A stretch of DNA of 64,000 nt, taken from NCBI RefSeq assembly GCF_024436035.1, contig NZ_JANFNG010000011.1, forward strand, positions 141,004 through 205,003. Direction: 5' to 3'. Each line of letters opens with the position of its first letter. The stretch's first letter is position 1. This stretch comes from Streptomyces humicola (GTDB lineage Bacteria > Actinomycetota > Actinomycetes > Streptomycetales > Streptomycetaceae). The notes under the pieces were generated by a model that was given only the letters and a program-made list of their open reading frames with translations, was not told where the DNA came from and made no database searches. Of this stretch, positions 22,595 through 30,745 are shown piece after piece. Both the position numbers and the translations under genes were made by a program.

Positions 22595-23065
22595 ATGAGC
22601 GCAACCACGCCCCAAATCCCGCCCACCGTACGGGCGTTCGCCCAGCTGCTGCCCTCCACGCGGGGCGGGGCTCGCCTCGCCCGGCTGGTCGCCGCCGAGC
22701 AACTGCGGGCCTGGTCGGCGGAGCCCGACGTCACCGAACGTGCCGTGCTGATCGTGGCCGAGCTGGCCGCCAACGCGGTCCTGCACGCACGCGTGAGGGG
22801 CCGTGACTTCCGGCTCGCGCTGACGCTCGACGCCTCGACCGACACCCTCCGCATCGAGGTCACCGACGCCCGCGGCGACCGTCACCCCACGCGCCGGAAC
22901 GGCGCAGGGGCGGACGAGGAGTCCGGCCGCGGCCTGCTCCTCGTGGATGCGTTGGCTGACCGCTGGGGTACGCGACCGTTCCCGCCGAGCGGGAAGACCG
23001 TCTGGGCGGAAACACGCCTCGGTCCCAGGTCGCAACCGGAGCAGCGCCGCTCCGGCCTTCTGTGA
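22595..23065 (+). CDS. RsbW-like ATP-binding protein (HATPase_c)
   Basis: The 156-residue protein has the GHKL fold motifs of Streptomyces anti-sigma-factor-like kinases: N box ELAANAVLHA near residue 55, G1-type VTDARGD near 92 and ESGRGLLLVDALADRWG near 110. Family members resemble SpoIIAB/RsbW and often act as anti-sigma factors or partners of nearby XRE/DUF397 proteins. The ATG at 22595 gives the usual start; a GTG at 22571 is an alternative and neither has a strong ribosome binding site. It completes the frequent XRE-DUF397-ATPase trio. Its target is not predictable from sequence. Confidence 0.88.
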   Translation: MSATTPQIPPTVRAFAQLLPSTRGGARLARLVAAEQLRAWSAEPDVTERAVLIVAELAANAVLHARVRGRDFRLALTLDASTDTLRIEVTDARGDRHPTRRNGAGADEESGRGLLLVDALADRWGTRPFPPSGKTVWAETRLGPRSQPEQRRSGLL

Positions 23066-23225
23066 GGCATCGTCGGCACTCCCGCACCCGGCCTTGGAGG
23101 TCACCAAGGCCGGCACGCGCAGTACAGCCCAGCCCGAGCTCGACGCCCGTCAGCTGTCGAGCACTGCCCCGGATTCCGAACCTGCGTGTGTACACAAATT
23201 CGATTACCTGCCTATCAGAGAATAC

Positions 23226-23256
23226 GTTGACAGCGCTAACACGCCTCCGTCATGGT
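23226..23256 (+). promoter_or_regulatory. Candidate promoter with partial inverted repeat
   Basis: TTGACA (23227-23232) and CATGGT (23251-23256) with an 18-nt spacer form a plausible promoter for the ATPase gene at 23332. The -35 lies inside GTTGAC-AGC-GCTAAC (23226-23240), a partial version of the inverted repeat found at 7704 and 32456. The motif half-site could simply be the -35 box. Confidence 0.4.
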
Positions 23257-23331
23257 TAGGGCCAACGGTGCGGTGCGGGCTGAGTCGCCCTGATCCCACC
23301 TCAACTCCCGTGGCGCCCAAGGAGCAGCGCG

Positions 23332-25707
23332 ATGTCTGACGAGCCATCCCCCCCTATGCTTCTACGAGACGTACTCCTCAGTCGCCTGCTCGAATCCGGC
23401 CTGGCGCCCGAGGCGCAGGATGTGCTCAGGGAGGTGGTGCCCGAAGCTCCCGTCAGGAGCGACGGGCAGGCCCGCTCCCTCTTCCTGCGGTCCATCACTG
23501 CCGCCGGATGGCGCGGCATCGGCCCCGCCACCAGCCTCGACCTTCGGCCCGAACCGGGCCTGACGGTCATCGCGGGACGCAACGGCTCCGGTAAGTCCAG
23601 CGTCGCGGAAGCGGCCGAGATGGCGCTGACGGGCGGCAACTACCGTTGGCAGGACCGGACCTTGATCTGGAAGAAGGGGTGGCGCAACCTGCACGACCAC
23701 GCCGACCCCCAGGTGTCCGTCGAACTGTGCGCCGACGACGGGAGCGCTCCGGTGACGGTCCGTCGGCGCTGGAGCGGCCCTGGTGTGGACGACTGCCGCA
23801 CCGAGGTGGAGGGCGGCGCATCCGCTCTACACGAGGTCATCGATCCGGAACAGATCTCCCTCTACCGGCCCTTCCTCCCGTACAGCGAGCTCGGGGCGGT
23901 GATCACCGGGCCTTCCACCGCGCTCCATGACACTCTCGCCAAACTCCTGGGCCTGGAACTGCTCAGCGACATCTACAAGCAGGTGAGTGCCCTGCTGAAG
24001 AAGCACCAGGACGAGGTCGCGGCGTCGAAGGCACTCACCGAGACCGTCCTGCGTGAACTGTCCGAGCACGACGACCCGCGTGCCGCGGAAGCGGTCGCCG
24101 CGCTCGAAGGGCGTCACCCCGACCTCGACCGCATGCGTCTGCTCCTCGCGGGCAACACCGTCGCCGACGACACCGCGCTCGCCCGGCTGCGCCGCCTGGC
24201 GGTTCTGCAGGCTCCCGACCGGCAGGCCGTCGCCGCCGCCGTTGCCCGGCTCCGGAAGGCGGCCGCTGACGCGGAGGACGTGCGGTGTACCTCCGCAGAG
24301 GACGCACGGCAGCTGATCGACCTGCTGGAGAGGGCACTCGCCCATCGCCGCCGCCACCCCGACTCCACCGAGTGCCCGGTCTGCGGAAGCGCCGATCGCC
24401 TCGACGGGCGCTGGGCCGAGGGCGCCCGCGAGCAGGTGGAGCGGCTGCAGTCGGAAGCGGAGGCGGCGCAGGCCGCGCGCCGGGAGCTGGCGGCCGCCGT
24501 GCGGGACGTCCACGATGCGGTTCAGCCGGTCCCGGCCTGGCTCCAGGCCGACGAGCCGTCGCTCGCCGCCCTCTGGCGCGACTGGGCCGCGTGCCGTGCC
24601 GTACCGGACCCACGTGAACTGGCGGACCGGGCGGAACGCGCCGAGGCCGTGCTCGGCGATGCCTGCCACCAGGTGCGGGAGGACGCCGCGCGGCGCCTCG
24701 ACGAGCAGGACGGCCGTTGGCAGACGGTCGCGGGACGCCTCACCGAGTGGCTCCGGCACGCCGAGGCCGCACAGCGGGCGGAGGACCGGATCAAGCAGGT
24801 CAAGGCGGCACGTACGTGGCTACAGAAGCTCACCGACGAACTGCGGGAAGCGCGCCTGAAGCCGATCGCCGACCAGTCGCAGATGGTGTGGAAGCTGCTG
24901 TGCGAGCGCAGCAGCGTCTCGCTCGGTTCGATCAGCCTCGCGGGAGCGGCCGCCCAGCGCAAGGTCGTGCTCGACGTGTCCGTCGACGCCATGGACGCGC
25001 CGGCCTTCGGGGTCATGAGCCAGGGCGAGCTGCACTCGCTGGCCCTGTCGCTGTTCATCCCGCGGGCCACGCACGAGAGCAGCCCGTTCAAGTTCCTGGT
25101 GATCGACGACCCGGTCCAGTCCATGGACCCGGAGAAGGTCGACGGCCTGGCCAGGGTCCTGGACCTGTACGCCCAGCACCGGCAGGTCGTCGTCTTCACC
25201 CATGACACCCGTCTTGAGGAGGCCATCCGCCGCCTCGGCATCAGGGCGACGATCAAGCAGGTCTCCCGTCAGACCGATTCCGTCGTCCGCATCGTCCCCG
25301 TCAGCGACCCGGTGACCCAGGCTCTGGACGAGGCGCGCGCGATAGCGCTCGACGGAAACCTGCCGCCGGACGTGGCAGACCGGGTGCTTCCGGCGATGTG
25401 CCGCGTGGCCCTGGAGGCGGCCCTTCTCGCCCGGGCGCGCAGCACCTTGCGGGCGGCCGGGCTCGACTGGCGTGCCATCGAGGACAGGATCGCGAAGGCC
25501 GACTCGCTCACCGCACTCGCCGCGATCGCCCTGGACGTGCAGCACGCCATCGTTCTCGACGTCATCGCCCAGGACCACGGCGCCTGGGCCACGGACTTGA
25601 TCCGGCAGTGCAACAAGGCGTCCCACCAGGCGTCCGAGCCCGTGGGCGACCGCAGGGACCTGGTCCGCCGGACCGAGCGGCTCGCGAAGGCGGTGCTGGC
25701 CCGATGA
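23332..25707 (+). CDS. Zinc-hook SMC/RecF-type ATPase, possibly RloC/PrrC-like
   Basis: The 791-residue protein is an ABC-type ATPase split by a coiled coil: Walker A GRNGSGKSS near residue 82, a helical region with a zinc-hook CPVCG near 348, ABC signature MSQGELHSLAL near 562, Walker B FLVIDDPVQSMDPEKV near 590 and the H-loop VFTHDTR. About 170 residues follow, containing R-x6-H (RQCNKASH, 758-765), which matches the R-x(4-6)-H motif of HEPN ribonucleases. ATPase plus zinc hook plus HEPN tail is the layout of RloC, a stress-activated anticodon nuclease; I cannot tell whether the tail is truly a nuclease. ATG 23332, preceded by AAGGAG. Its last bases overlap the next gene (ATGA). Confidence 0.8.
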   Translation: MSDEPSPPMLLRDVLLSRLLESGLAPEAQDVLREVVPEAPVRSDGQARSLFLRSITAAGWRGIGPATSLDLRPEPGLTVIAGRNGSGKSSVAEAAEMALTGGNYRWQDRTLIWKKGWRNLHDHADPQVSVELCADDGSAPVTVRRRWSGPGVDDCRTEVEGGASALHEVIDPEQISLYRPFLPYSELGAVITGPSTALHDTLAKLLGLELLSDIYKQVSALLKKHQDEVAASKALTETVLRELSEHDDPRAAEAVAALEGRHPDLDRMRLLLAGNTVADDTALARLRRLAVLQAPDRQAVAAAVARLRKAAADAEDVRCTSAEDARQLIDLLERALAHRRRHPDSTECPVCGSADRLDGRWAEGAREQVERLQSEAEAAQAARRELAAAVRDVHDAVQPVPAWLQADEPSLAALWRDWAACRAVPDPRELADRAERAEAVLGDACHQVREDAARRLDEQDGRWQTVAGRLTEWLRHAEAAQRAEDRIKQVKAARTWLQKLTDELREARLKPIADQSQMVWKLLCERSSVSLGSISLAGAAAQRKVVLDVSVDAMDAPAFGVMSQGELHSLALSLFIPRATHESSPFKFLVIDDPVQSMDPEKVDGLARVLDLYAQHRQVVVFTHDTRLEEAIRRLGIRATIKQVSRQTDSVVRIVPVSDPVTQALDEARAIALDGNLPPDVADRVLPAMCRVALEAALLARARSTLRAAGLDWRAIEDRIAKADSLTALAAIALDVQHAIVLDVIAQDHGAWATDLIRQCNKASHQASEPVGDRRDLVRRTERLAKAVLAR

Positions 25708-26081
25708 CTCTTCCCACCAGCGGCCTCCTCGCCGCCGCCGACCGGCTGCTCAACCCGCCACCGGACACCGCGCTCACTCTCGCCCCCGGGCTTCGGGCAC
25801 GCGCCGCGGCGGTCCTGCTCCGGCTGGCCCTGGACGAGACACTCGACGCGTTCTGGCGCGGCATCAGCCCGGCCATGACCCGCAACGGGCGCAGCAGAAT
25901 GCTCTGCCTCCAGTGGTACGTGCGGCCGTCCGTCGCCCGGCACTGGCACACCACATGGGCCGCGCTCAGCGCCGCCTGCCACCACCACACCTACGAACTG
26001 CCGCCCACGCCCGGTGAAGTACGGGCGTGGCATCAGGACGTCACCGAACTGCTGAACGTCCTGCCCTCCGCCCGGATATAA
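25704..26081 (+). CDS. Small partner protein of the zinc-hook ATPase (125 aa)
   Basis: The ATG at 25704 overlaps the stop of the ATPase gene (ATGA), so the two proteins are made together. The product is all-helical in appearance, begins with a hydrophobic-amphipathic stretch (LLAAADRLL, LRARAAAVLLRLALDETLDAFW) and has a His/Trp-rich C-terminal half (RHWHTTWAALSAACHHH, WHQDV). I recognise no family. The tight coupling suggests a subunit, inhibitor or effector of the ATPase. It has no signal peptide or obvious metal-binding Cys motif; the HHH cluster near residue 95 could bind metal, but this is speculation. Confidence 0.7.
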   Translation: MTLPTSGLLAAADRLLNPPPDTALTLAPGLRARAAAVLLRLALDETLDAFWRGISPAMTRNGRSRMLCLQWYVRPSVARHWHTTWAALSAACHHHTYELPPTPGEVRAWHQDVTELLNVLPSARI

Positions 26082-26209
26082 GCCCGGCCCGGCGTACGCC
26101 GTCGCCCGGACACGTTTCCGAGCATGCTGCGATCCACGTGTTCGGGCCTCGCCGGTACTGTCGCAGCGACGAGGCGCACGCAAGGCAGACATCAGCACGA
26201 GGAGTGTGT

Positions 26210-28060
26210 GTGAGCCAGCAGCACATAGCGGCGTCCGAGGCGGCGCCGTCTCCCGAGTTCCAGTTGCGTATGCCGAACGGCGGGCCGCTCGCGCGAGGAC
26301 GGCTGCTGCCGGAGAAAGGGACGAACGGGAGTCAGAAGTTCCTCGTGCTTGCCGGTTCTCCCGCCCGGCCCCAGGTAGTTCCTTCGTTCCCGCTTCGTAT
26401 GCCGTCCTCTCATCGCCTCAGGGAGCGGCTGATCGAAGGAGGGGCCATCACCCGGTCCGCCTCGTGGCCGGGCCAACTGGAGACGACGCGGGACATCGAG
26501 TGCAACTCACCCTCTGCCGCCGCCGAGATCCTGATGGGACGCAGCGCCAATGGCTGGGTGGAGTGGAAGACCTCCGACGGTCACCCCTTGGGCGACTTCC
26601 TCAACCACGTGGGGTGGGGGCCGAACCGGACCTGGCTGGTGCGCGGGTCGAACGTCTCCGGTCTTGACCTTGTCCAGCGGATGTGGCTTCCCGAGCAACG
26701 CGTCACGCTCGCCGCCGCTCGACTGAGGCAAGGAGTCGAACACGGGGTCGCCAAGGACTCGCTGCGGTCGATCGTCGAGGAGGACTACGAATCGACGGCC
26801 ACCTACAGCCAGAAACTGGAGCTGGTCGAGGGGCTCCATGCCTTCTTGTCCCGAATGAAGCCGGGCGACACCGTGTGCACGATCTCCGGCGGCAGGTTGT
26901 ACGTCGGCGAGATCACGGGTGCTGTGGAACAGGTGGAGTCCGAGGACGGACGATCCAATCTGCGCCGGCCAGTTGAGTGGAAGACGGCCGGGTACGCCTA
27001 CGACGAGTTGCCGGAGGCCCTTCAGCAGAAGCTGTCCGTGCAACATGACGTCGTGGACCTCACCTCGGTACGCGCCCTCGTCGACGGGCTCGGGTTGACG
27101 GACGAGGAACTTGCCGACGAGGCGGCCGAAGTCGTGGAGCGGGATCCGAGCGTCGAGATACCGGCGATCACCGCCCGGCGGGTGCTGGAGCTTCCGGTGC
27201 CGACGGACGCCCTGGCCGACGAACTCCTGGTACACGACACCGAGTGGCTGCGCGAGGTTCACGACCTGCTCTGGGACGACCGGCAGGTGGTGCTGTACGG
27301 GCCGCCGGGCACGGGCAAGACCTATCTGGCGCTGAAGCTCGCGGAGTTCCTCGGAGGAGGACCCGAGCAGGTGAAGCTGGTGCAGTTCCACCCCTCGTAC
27401 TCCTACGAGGACTTCTTCGAGGGCTTCCGGCCGCGGGAGGACCCCGAGACGCGCGAGGTCGCCTTCCGTCTGACGGCCGGCCCACTGAGGGAGCTGGCCG
27501 ACCTCGCCTCCCTGGAAGGCAACCGGCACATCCCGCACTTCCTGATCATCGACGAGATCAACCGCGCCAACCTGGCGAAGGTCTTCGGTGAGCTGTACTT
27601 CCTCCTCGAATACCGGAACAGGTCCGTGCGGCTCACCTACTCCGGTGACGACTTCGCCCTGCCGCCGAACCTCTTCGTGATCGGCACGATGAACACCGCG
27701 GACCGGTCCATCGCGCTGGTGGACGCGGCGATGCGGCGCCGGTTCGCCTTCGTGGAGCTGTCGCCGCGTACCGAGCCGACGAGCGGGCTGCTGCGGCGCT
27801 GGCTGGCCAAGGAGGGCAAGGATCCCGAGCCCGCCGATCTGCTCGACGCCCTCAACTCGCGTATTGACGACGCAGACTTCCGCATCGGCCCCTCGTACCT
27901 CATGAAGAAGGGCGTGTACCGGGAAGGCGGTCTGGAGCGCACCTGGCGGACGAAGATCCTTCCGCTGCTGGAAGAGCACCACTACGGGGAGGGCGTCGAC
28001 ATCGAGCAGCGGTACGGCCTGGCAGCGCTGAGGGAATCTCTGGGACGGTCCCCACAATGA
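26210..28060 (+). CDS. mcrB: McrB-like AAA+ GTPase/ATPase with reader-like N-terminal regions
   Basis: The 616-residue protein ends in a McrB-type AAA+ motor: GPPGTGKT (364-371), FHPSYSYEDFFEGFRP, LIIDEINRANLAKVFGELY near 447, the McrB signature GTMNTADRSI near 493 and AMRRRFAFVEL. The N-terminal part has a DUF4357/RAMA-like block (GWVEWKTSDGHPLGDFL, residues 114-130) and then an EVE/PUA-like stretch (MKPGDTVCTISGGRLYVGEITG, about 215-285). Those folds are known to read modified bases, so the complex is probably a modification-dependent type IV restriction enzyme. The GTG at 26210 has AGGAG five or six bases upstream. The stop overlaps the mcrC start (ATGA). Confidence 0.88.
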   Translation: MSQQHIAASEAAPSPEFQLRMPNGGPLARGRLLPEKGTNGSQKFLVLAGSPARPQVVPSFPLRMPSSHRLRERLIEGGAITRSASWPGQLETTRDIECNSPSAAAEILMGRSANGWVEWKTSDGHPLGDFLNHVGWGPNRTWLVRGSNVSGLDLVQRMWLPEQRVTLAAARLRQGVEHGVAKDSLRSIVEEDYESTATYSQKLELVEGLHAFLSRMKPGDTVCTISGGRLYVGEITGAVEQVESEDGRSNLRRPVEWKTAGYAYDELPEALQQKLSVQHDVVDLTSVRALVDGLGLTDEELADEAAEVVERDPSVEIPAITARRVLELPVPTDALADELLVHDTEWLREVHDLLWDDRQVVLYGPPGTGKTYLALKLAEFLGGGPEQVKLVQFHPSYSYEDFFEGFRPREDPETREVAFRLTAGPLRELADLASLEGNRHIPHFLIIDEINRANLAKVFGELYFLLEYRNRSVRLTYSGDDFALPPNLFVIGTMNTADRSIALVDAAMRRRFAFVELSPRTEPTSGLLRRWLAKEGKDPEPADLLDALNSRIDDADFRIGPSYLMKKGVYREGGLERTWRTKILPLLEEHHYGEGVDIEQRYGLAALRESLGRSPQ

Positions 28061-29292
28061 CCTCACCGACGCCCGTCGCAGCGGTCTCCACCGTCGAACT
28101 GGTCGAGCACGCGCCGGCCAGGTCCGTGCCGCTGGCGGACGCGGTCGGCCGCGCGCTCGCCACCGCGGGAATCGTGGACGCCGCCCCCGACCCGTACACG
28201 CCGGGGCACTGGTCGCTGCGGGCAGGGAGCAAGGTCGGGGCGGTGGCCGTCACCGTTCCGGGCGGCGGCGCACCGGTCAGCGTACGCATCACGCCCAAGG
28301 TGCCCATCGCCCGCCTGTTCTTCCTGCTCGGCTACAGCCTCGATCCGCGCGGTGGCTGGCGCGACGGGGAGGTCGAGGTGGGGGATCACCGCGACCTGCT
28401 TCCGGCGTTCGCCCACGCCGTGGAGCGGCAGGTGGACCGGGCACTGCGGCAGGGCCTGCTGCAGGGATACCGGGCGACGGAGGAGACGGCTGTCGTCGTC
28501 CGCGGCCGGATCCGGGAGGCCGAGCAGATCCGCCGCCGTTTCGGGGCGACCCTGCCGGTGGAGGTGGCGTACGACGAGTTCACCACCGACATCGCGGAGA
28601 ACCGCATCGTGCGCACCGCCGTGGAGCGTCTGCTGCGCCTGCCCGGCATACCGTCTGACGTGCGCCGCCGACTGCTGCACCAGCGTGCTCGCCTCGCCGA
28701 CGTCACCCCGATCGTGCGCGGCAGGCCGCTCCCCGAGTGGCGTCCTTCGCGCCTCAACTCCCGTTATCACCCGGCGCTGCGCCTCGCGCGCGTCGTCCTG
28801 GACGGCGCCTCCGTGGAGCACGAGCCCGGCGAACTGCACATCGACGGCTTCCTCCTCGACATGAACAAGCTTTTTGAGGACTTCGTGACCGTCGCCCTGC
28901 GGGAGGCGTTCCGCGGCTCCGGCCGCACGGCCCGGCTCCAGGACCCGCACCACCTCGACGAGGCCGCCGCGATCCGCATGCGGCCGGACTTCGTCCTCTA
29001 CGGGGCGGGCGGCACCCCGACGGCGGTGGTGGACGCCAAGTACAAGGCCGAGAAGCGCGACGGCTATCCGGACGCCGACCTCTACCAGATGCTCGCCTAC
29101 TGCACGGCGCTGGGCCTGCGGGACGGGCACCTGGTGTACGCGAAAGGCAACGCCGCACACGCGGCCCATCAGGTGCGGCATGCGGGCATCGTCATCCATC
29201 AGCACGCCCTCGACCTGGACCAGCAACCGGCCGGCCTGCTCGCGGACATCGCGGTCGTAGCCCGGCAGATCGTTCCCGACCTGCGCGTATGA
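28057..29292 (+). CDS. mcrC: McrC-like nuclease subunit
   Basis: The 411-residue protein is the partner of the McrB motor. It has the McrC N-terminal beta domain (SVRITPKVPIARLFFLLGYSLDPR), the family block VVRGRIREAEQIRRRF...DEFTTDIAENRIVRTA, and a C-terminal PD-(D/E)XK nuclease site: MRPDFVLYG near residue 310 and AVVDAKYK near 327, followed by QMLAYCTAL. In E. coli McrBC the C subunit stimulates the motor and cuts DNA. All nuclease residues are present. Its ATG overlaps the mcrB stop by four bases. The next coding start is 40 nt downstream. Confidence 0.92.
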   Translation: MTSPTPVAAVSTVELVEHAPARSVPLADAVGRALATAGIVDAAPDPYTPGHWSLRAGSKVGAVAVTVPGGGAPVSVRITPKVPIARLFFLLGYSLDPRGGWRDGEVEVGDHRDLLPAFAHAVERQVDRALRQGLLQGYRATEETAVVVRGRIREAEQIRRRFGATLPVEVAYDEFTTDIAENRIVRTAVERLLRLPGIPSDVRRRLLHQRARLADVTPIVRGRPLPEWRPSRLNSRYHPALRLARVVLDGASVEHEPGELHIDGFLLDMNKLFEDFVTVALREAFRGSGRTARLQDPHHLDEAAAIRMRPDFVLYGAGGTPTAVVDAKYKAEKRDGYPDADLYQMLAYCTALGLRDGHLVYAKGNAAHAAHQVRHAGIVIHQHALDLDQQPAGLLADIAVVARQIVPDLRV

Positions 29293-29331
29293 TGCGCCGC
29301 GACGGGTCCGTCAAGGGTGGGGAGTCGCCTC

Positions 29332-30709
29332 GTGCCGCAACTCGCGTTCGCCAACAGCTTCTGGGAGAGCTACGACGTCCTGGACAAGCCCGTCAAATCC
29401 GGCGTGCGCAAGGCGATGGAGAAGTTCCAGCAGCTCACCGTTGCCGAACTGCACGCCGACCGTCCTGCTCACGACCTACACCACCGCCCTCGCCGCAGCC
29501 CTCCGTGAGAACCTCGCCCTCCTCCTTGACGGCGACAGGTCGCTGCTCGACCGCGTGGAGGTGACGACGGTCAACGCCTACGCGCACCAGGTGGTGACCC
29601 GCCTCGACGGCAGGGCTCCCTCTCCCATCGGCGACCGGGAGGAGCGGCAGCTGTGGCAGCGGGTCGCCCAGACGCTGGGGCTGCCCTGGACGGAGCAGTT
29701 CCTGGCCCAGGAGTACCGGCACGTCATCCTCGCCCAGGATCTCCGAGACCTGAACGCCTACCGGGCCGCGTCCCGGCGCGGGCGCGGCAGCGCGCTCCCG
29801 CCCGCGCGGCGGGAGCGGTTGTGGCCCGCTGTCGAGCGGTTCACGTCGCTGTTGCGAGACAGGGGGGCAACCACGCACCTGGGGGTGTGCGCTCGTGCTG
29901 CCGAACTCCTGGCTCGCTCCGCGCCGGAGTTCGGCCATGTCGTGGTCGACGAGGCGCAGGATCTGCATCCCGCTCAATGGCGTGTGCTGCGGGCCGCGGT
30001 GACGCCCGGCAGCGACGACGTGTTCATCACGGGCGACCCGCACCAGCGCATCTACGACTCCAAGGTCTCCCTGGGCTCGCTCGGCATCTCGGTAGCCGGG
30101 CGCACGAACCGCCTGCGCATCAACTACCGCTCCACGGAGGAGATTCTCGCCTGGTCGACCGGAATTCTCAGTCCTGTGGTCGTCGACGATCTGGGCGGCG
30201 AAGGAAGCGACACCCTGGCCGGCTACCGTTCGCTGCTGCACGGTCGAAGGCCGCACGTGGAGGGGTACGGTTCCGAGCAGGCGGAGGTCGCAGCGCTGGT
30301 GGAGCGCGTCGAGCATTGGATCGCCCAGGGCATCCGGCCCTCCGAGATCGGCGTGTGCGCTCGCTTCAACCTGCTCATCGACAAGGTGTACGACAAGCTG
30401 GCCGTGGCCAAGGTGCCGGTGGTCCGCGTCAAGGGCAATCCGGGACCGGATGCGGAGGGCGTGCGGCTGGCGACCATGCACGCCATGAAGGGCCTTGAGT
30501 TCCGGTGCGTCGCCGTCCTCGGAGTGACCGCGAGCGCGGTGCCGTTCGCACGCGAGGTCACACCGGCCGGCGTGGACGCGCTCCAGCACGAATCGGACAT
30601 GTTGCGGGAGCGGTGCCTGCTGTTCGTGGCGTGCACCAGGGCGCGGGAAGCACTGGCCGTCTCCTGGAGCGGGTCGCCCAGTTCGTTCCTACCGCAGGCA
30701 GGGAATTGA
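29332..30709 (+). pseudogene. UvrD/Rep-like helicase with large internal deletion
   Basis: A GTG at 29332 with GGGGAG opens VPQLAFANSFWESYDVL...GVRKAMEKFQQLTVAELHAD, the usual N-terminus of a Streptomyces UvrD-like helicase. Around 29455 the sequence jumps into another frame at TVLLTTYTTALAAALRENLALLL, which belongs just after motif I in such enzymes. The rest is intact: VVVDEAQDLHPAQW (II), ITGDPHQRIY (III), INYRSTEEI (IV), ATMHAMKGLEF (V) and LFVACTRAREAL (VI). The stretch carrying Walker A is therefore missing and the frame is broken, so no active helicase can be made. I estimate the loss at around 1 kb from the normal family length. Confidence 0.8.
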
Positions 30710-30745
30710 CGTGCCTGCGCCTCCTGGCCGCGAGAACCGCTTGGC

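Noticed and set aside
29441..30709. A functional short helicase starting at 29441
   Set aside because: It lacks Walker A and has no start signals; the N-terminal piece upstream in another frame shows it is a deletion product.
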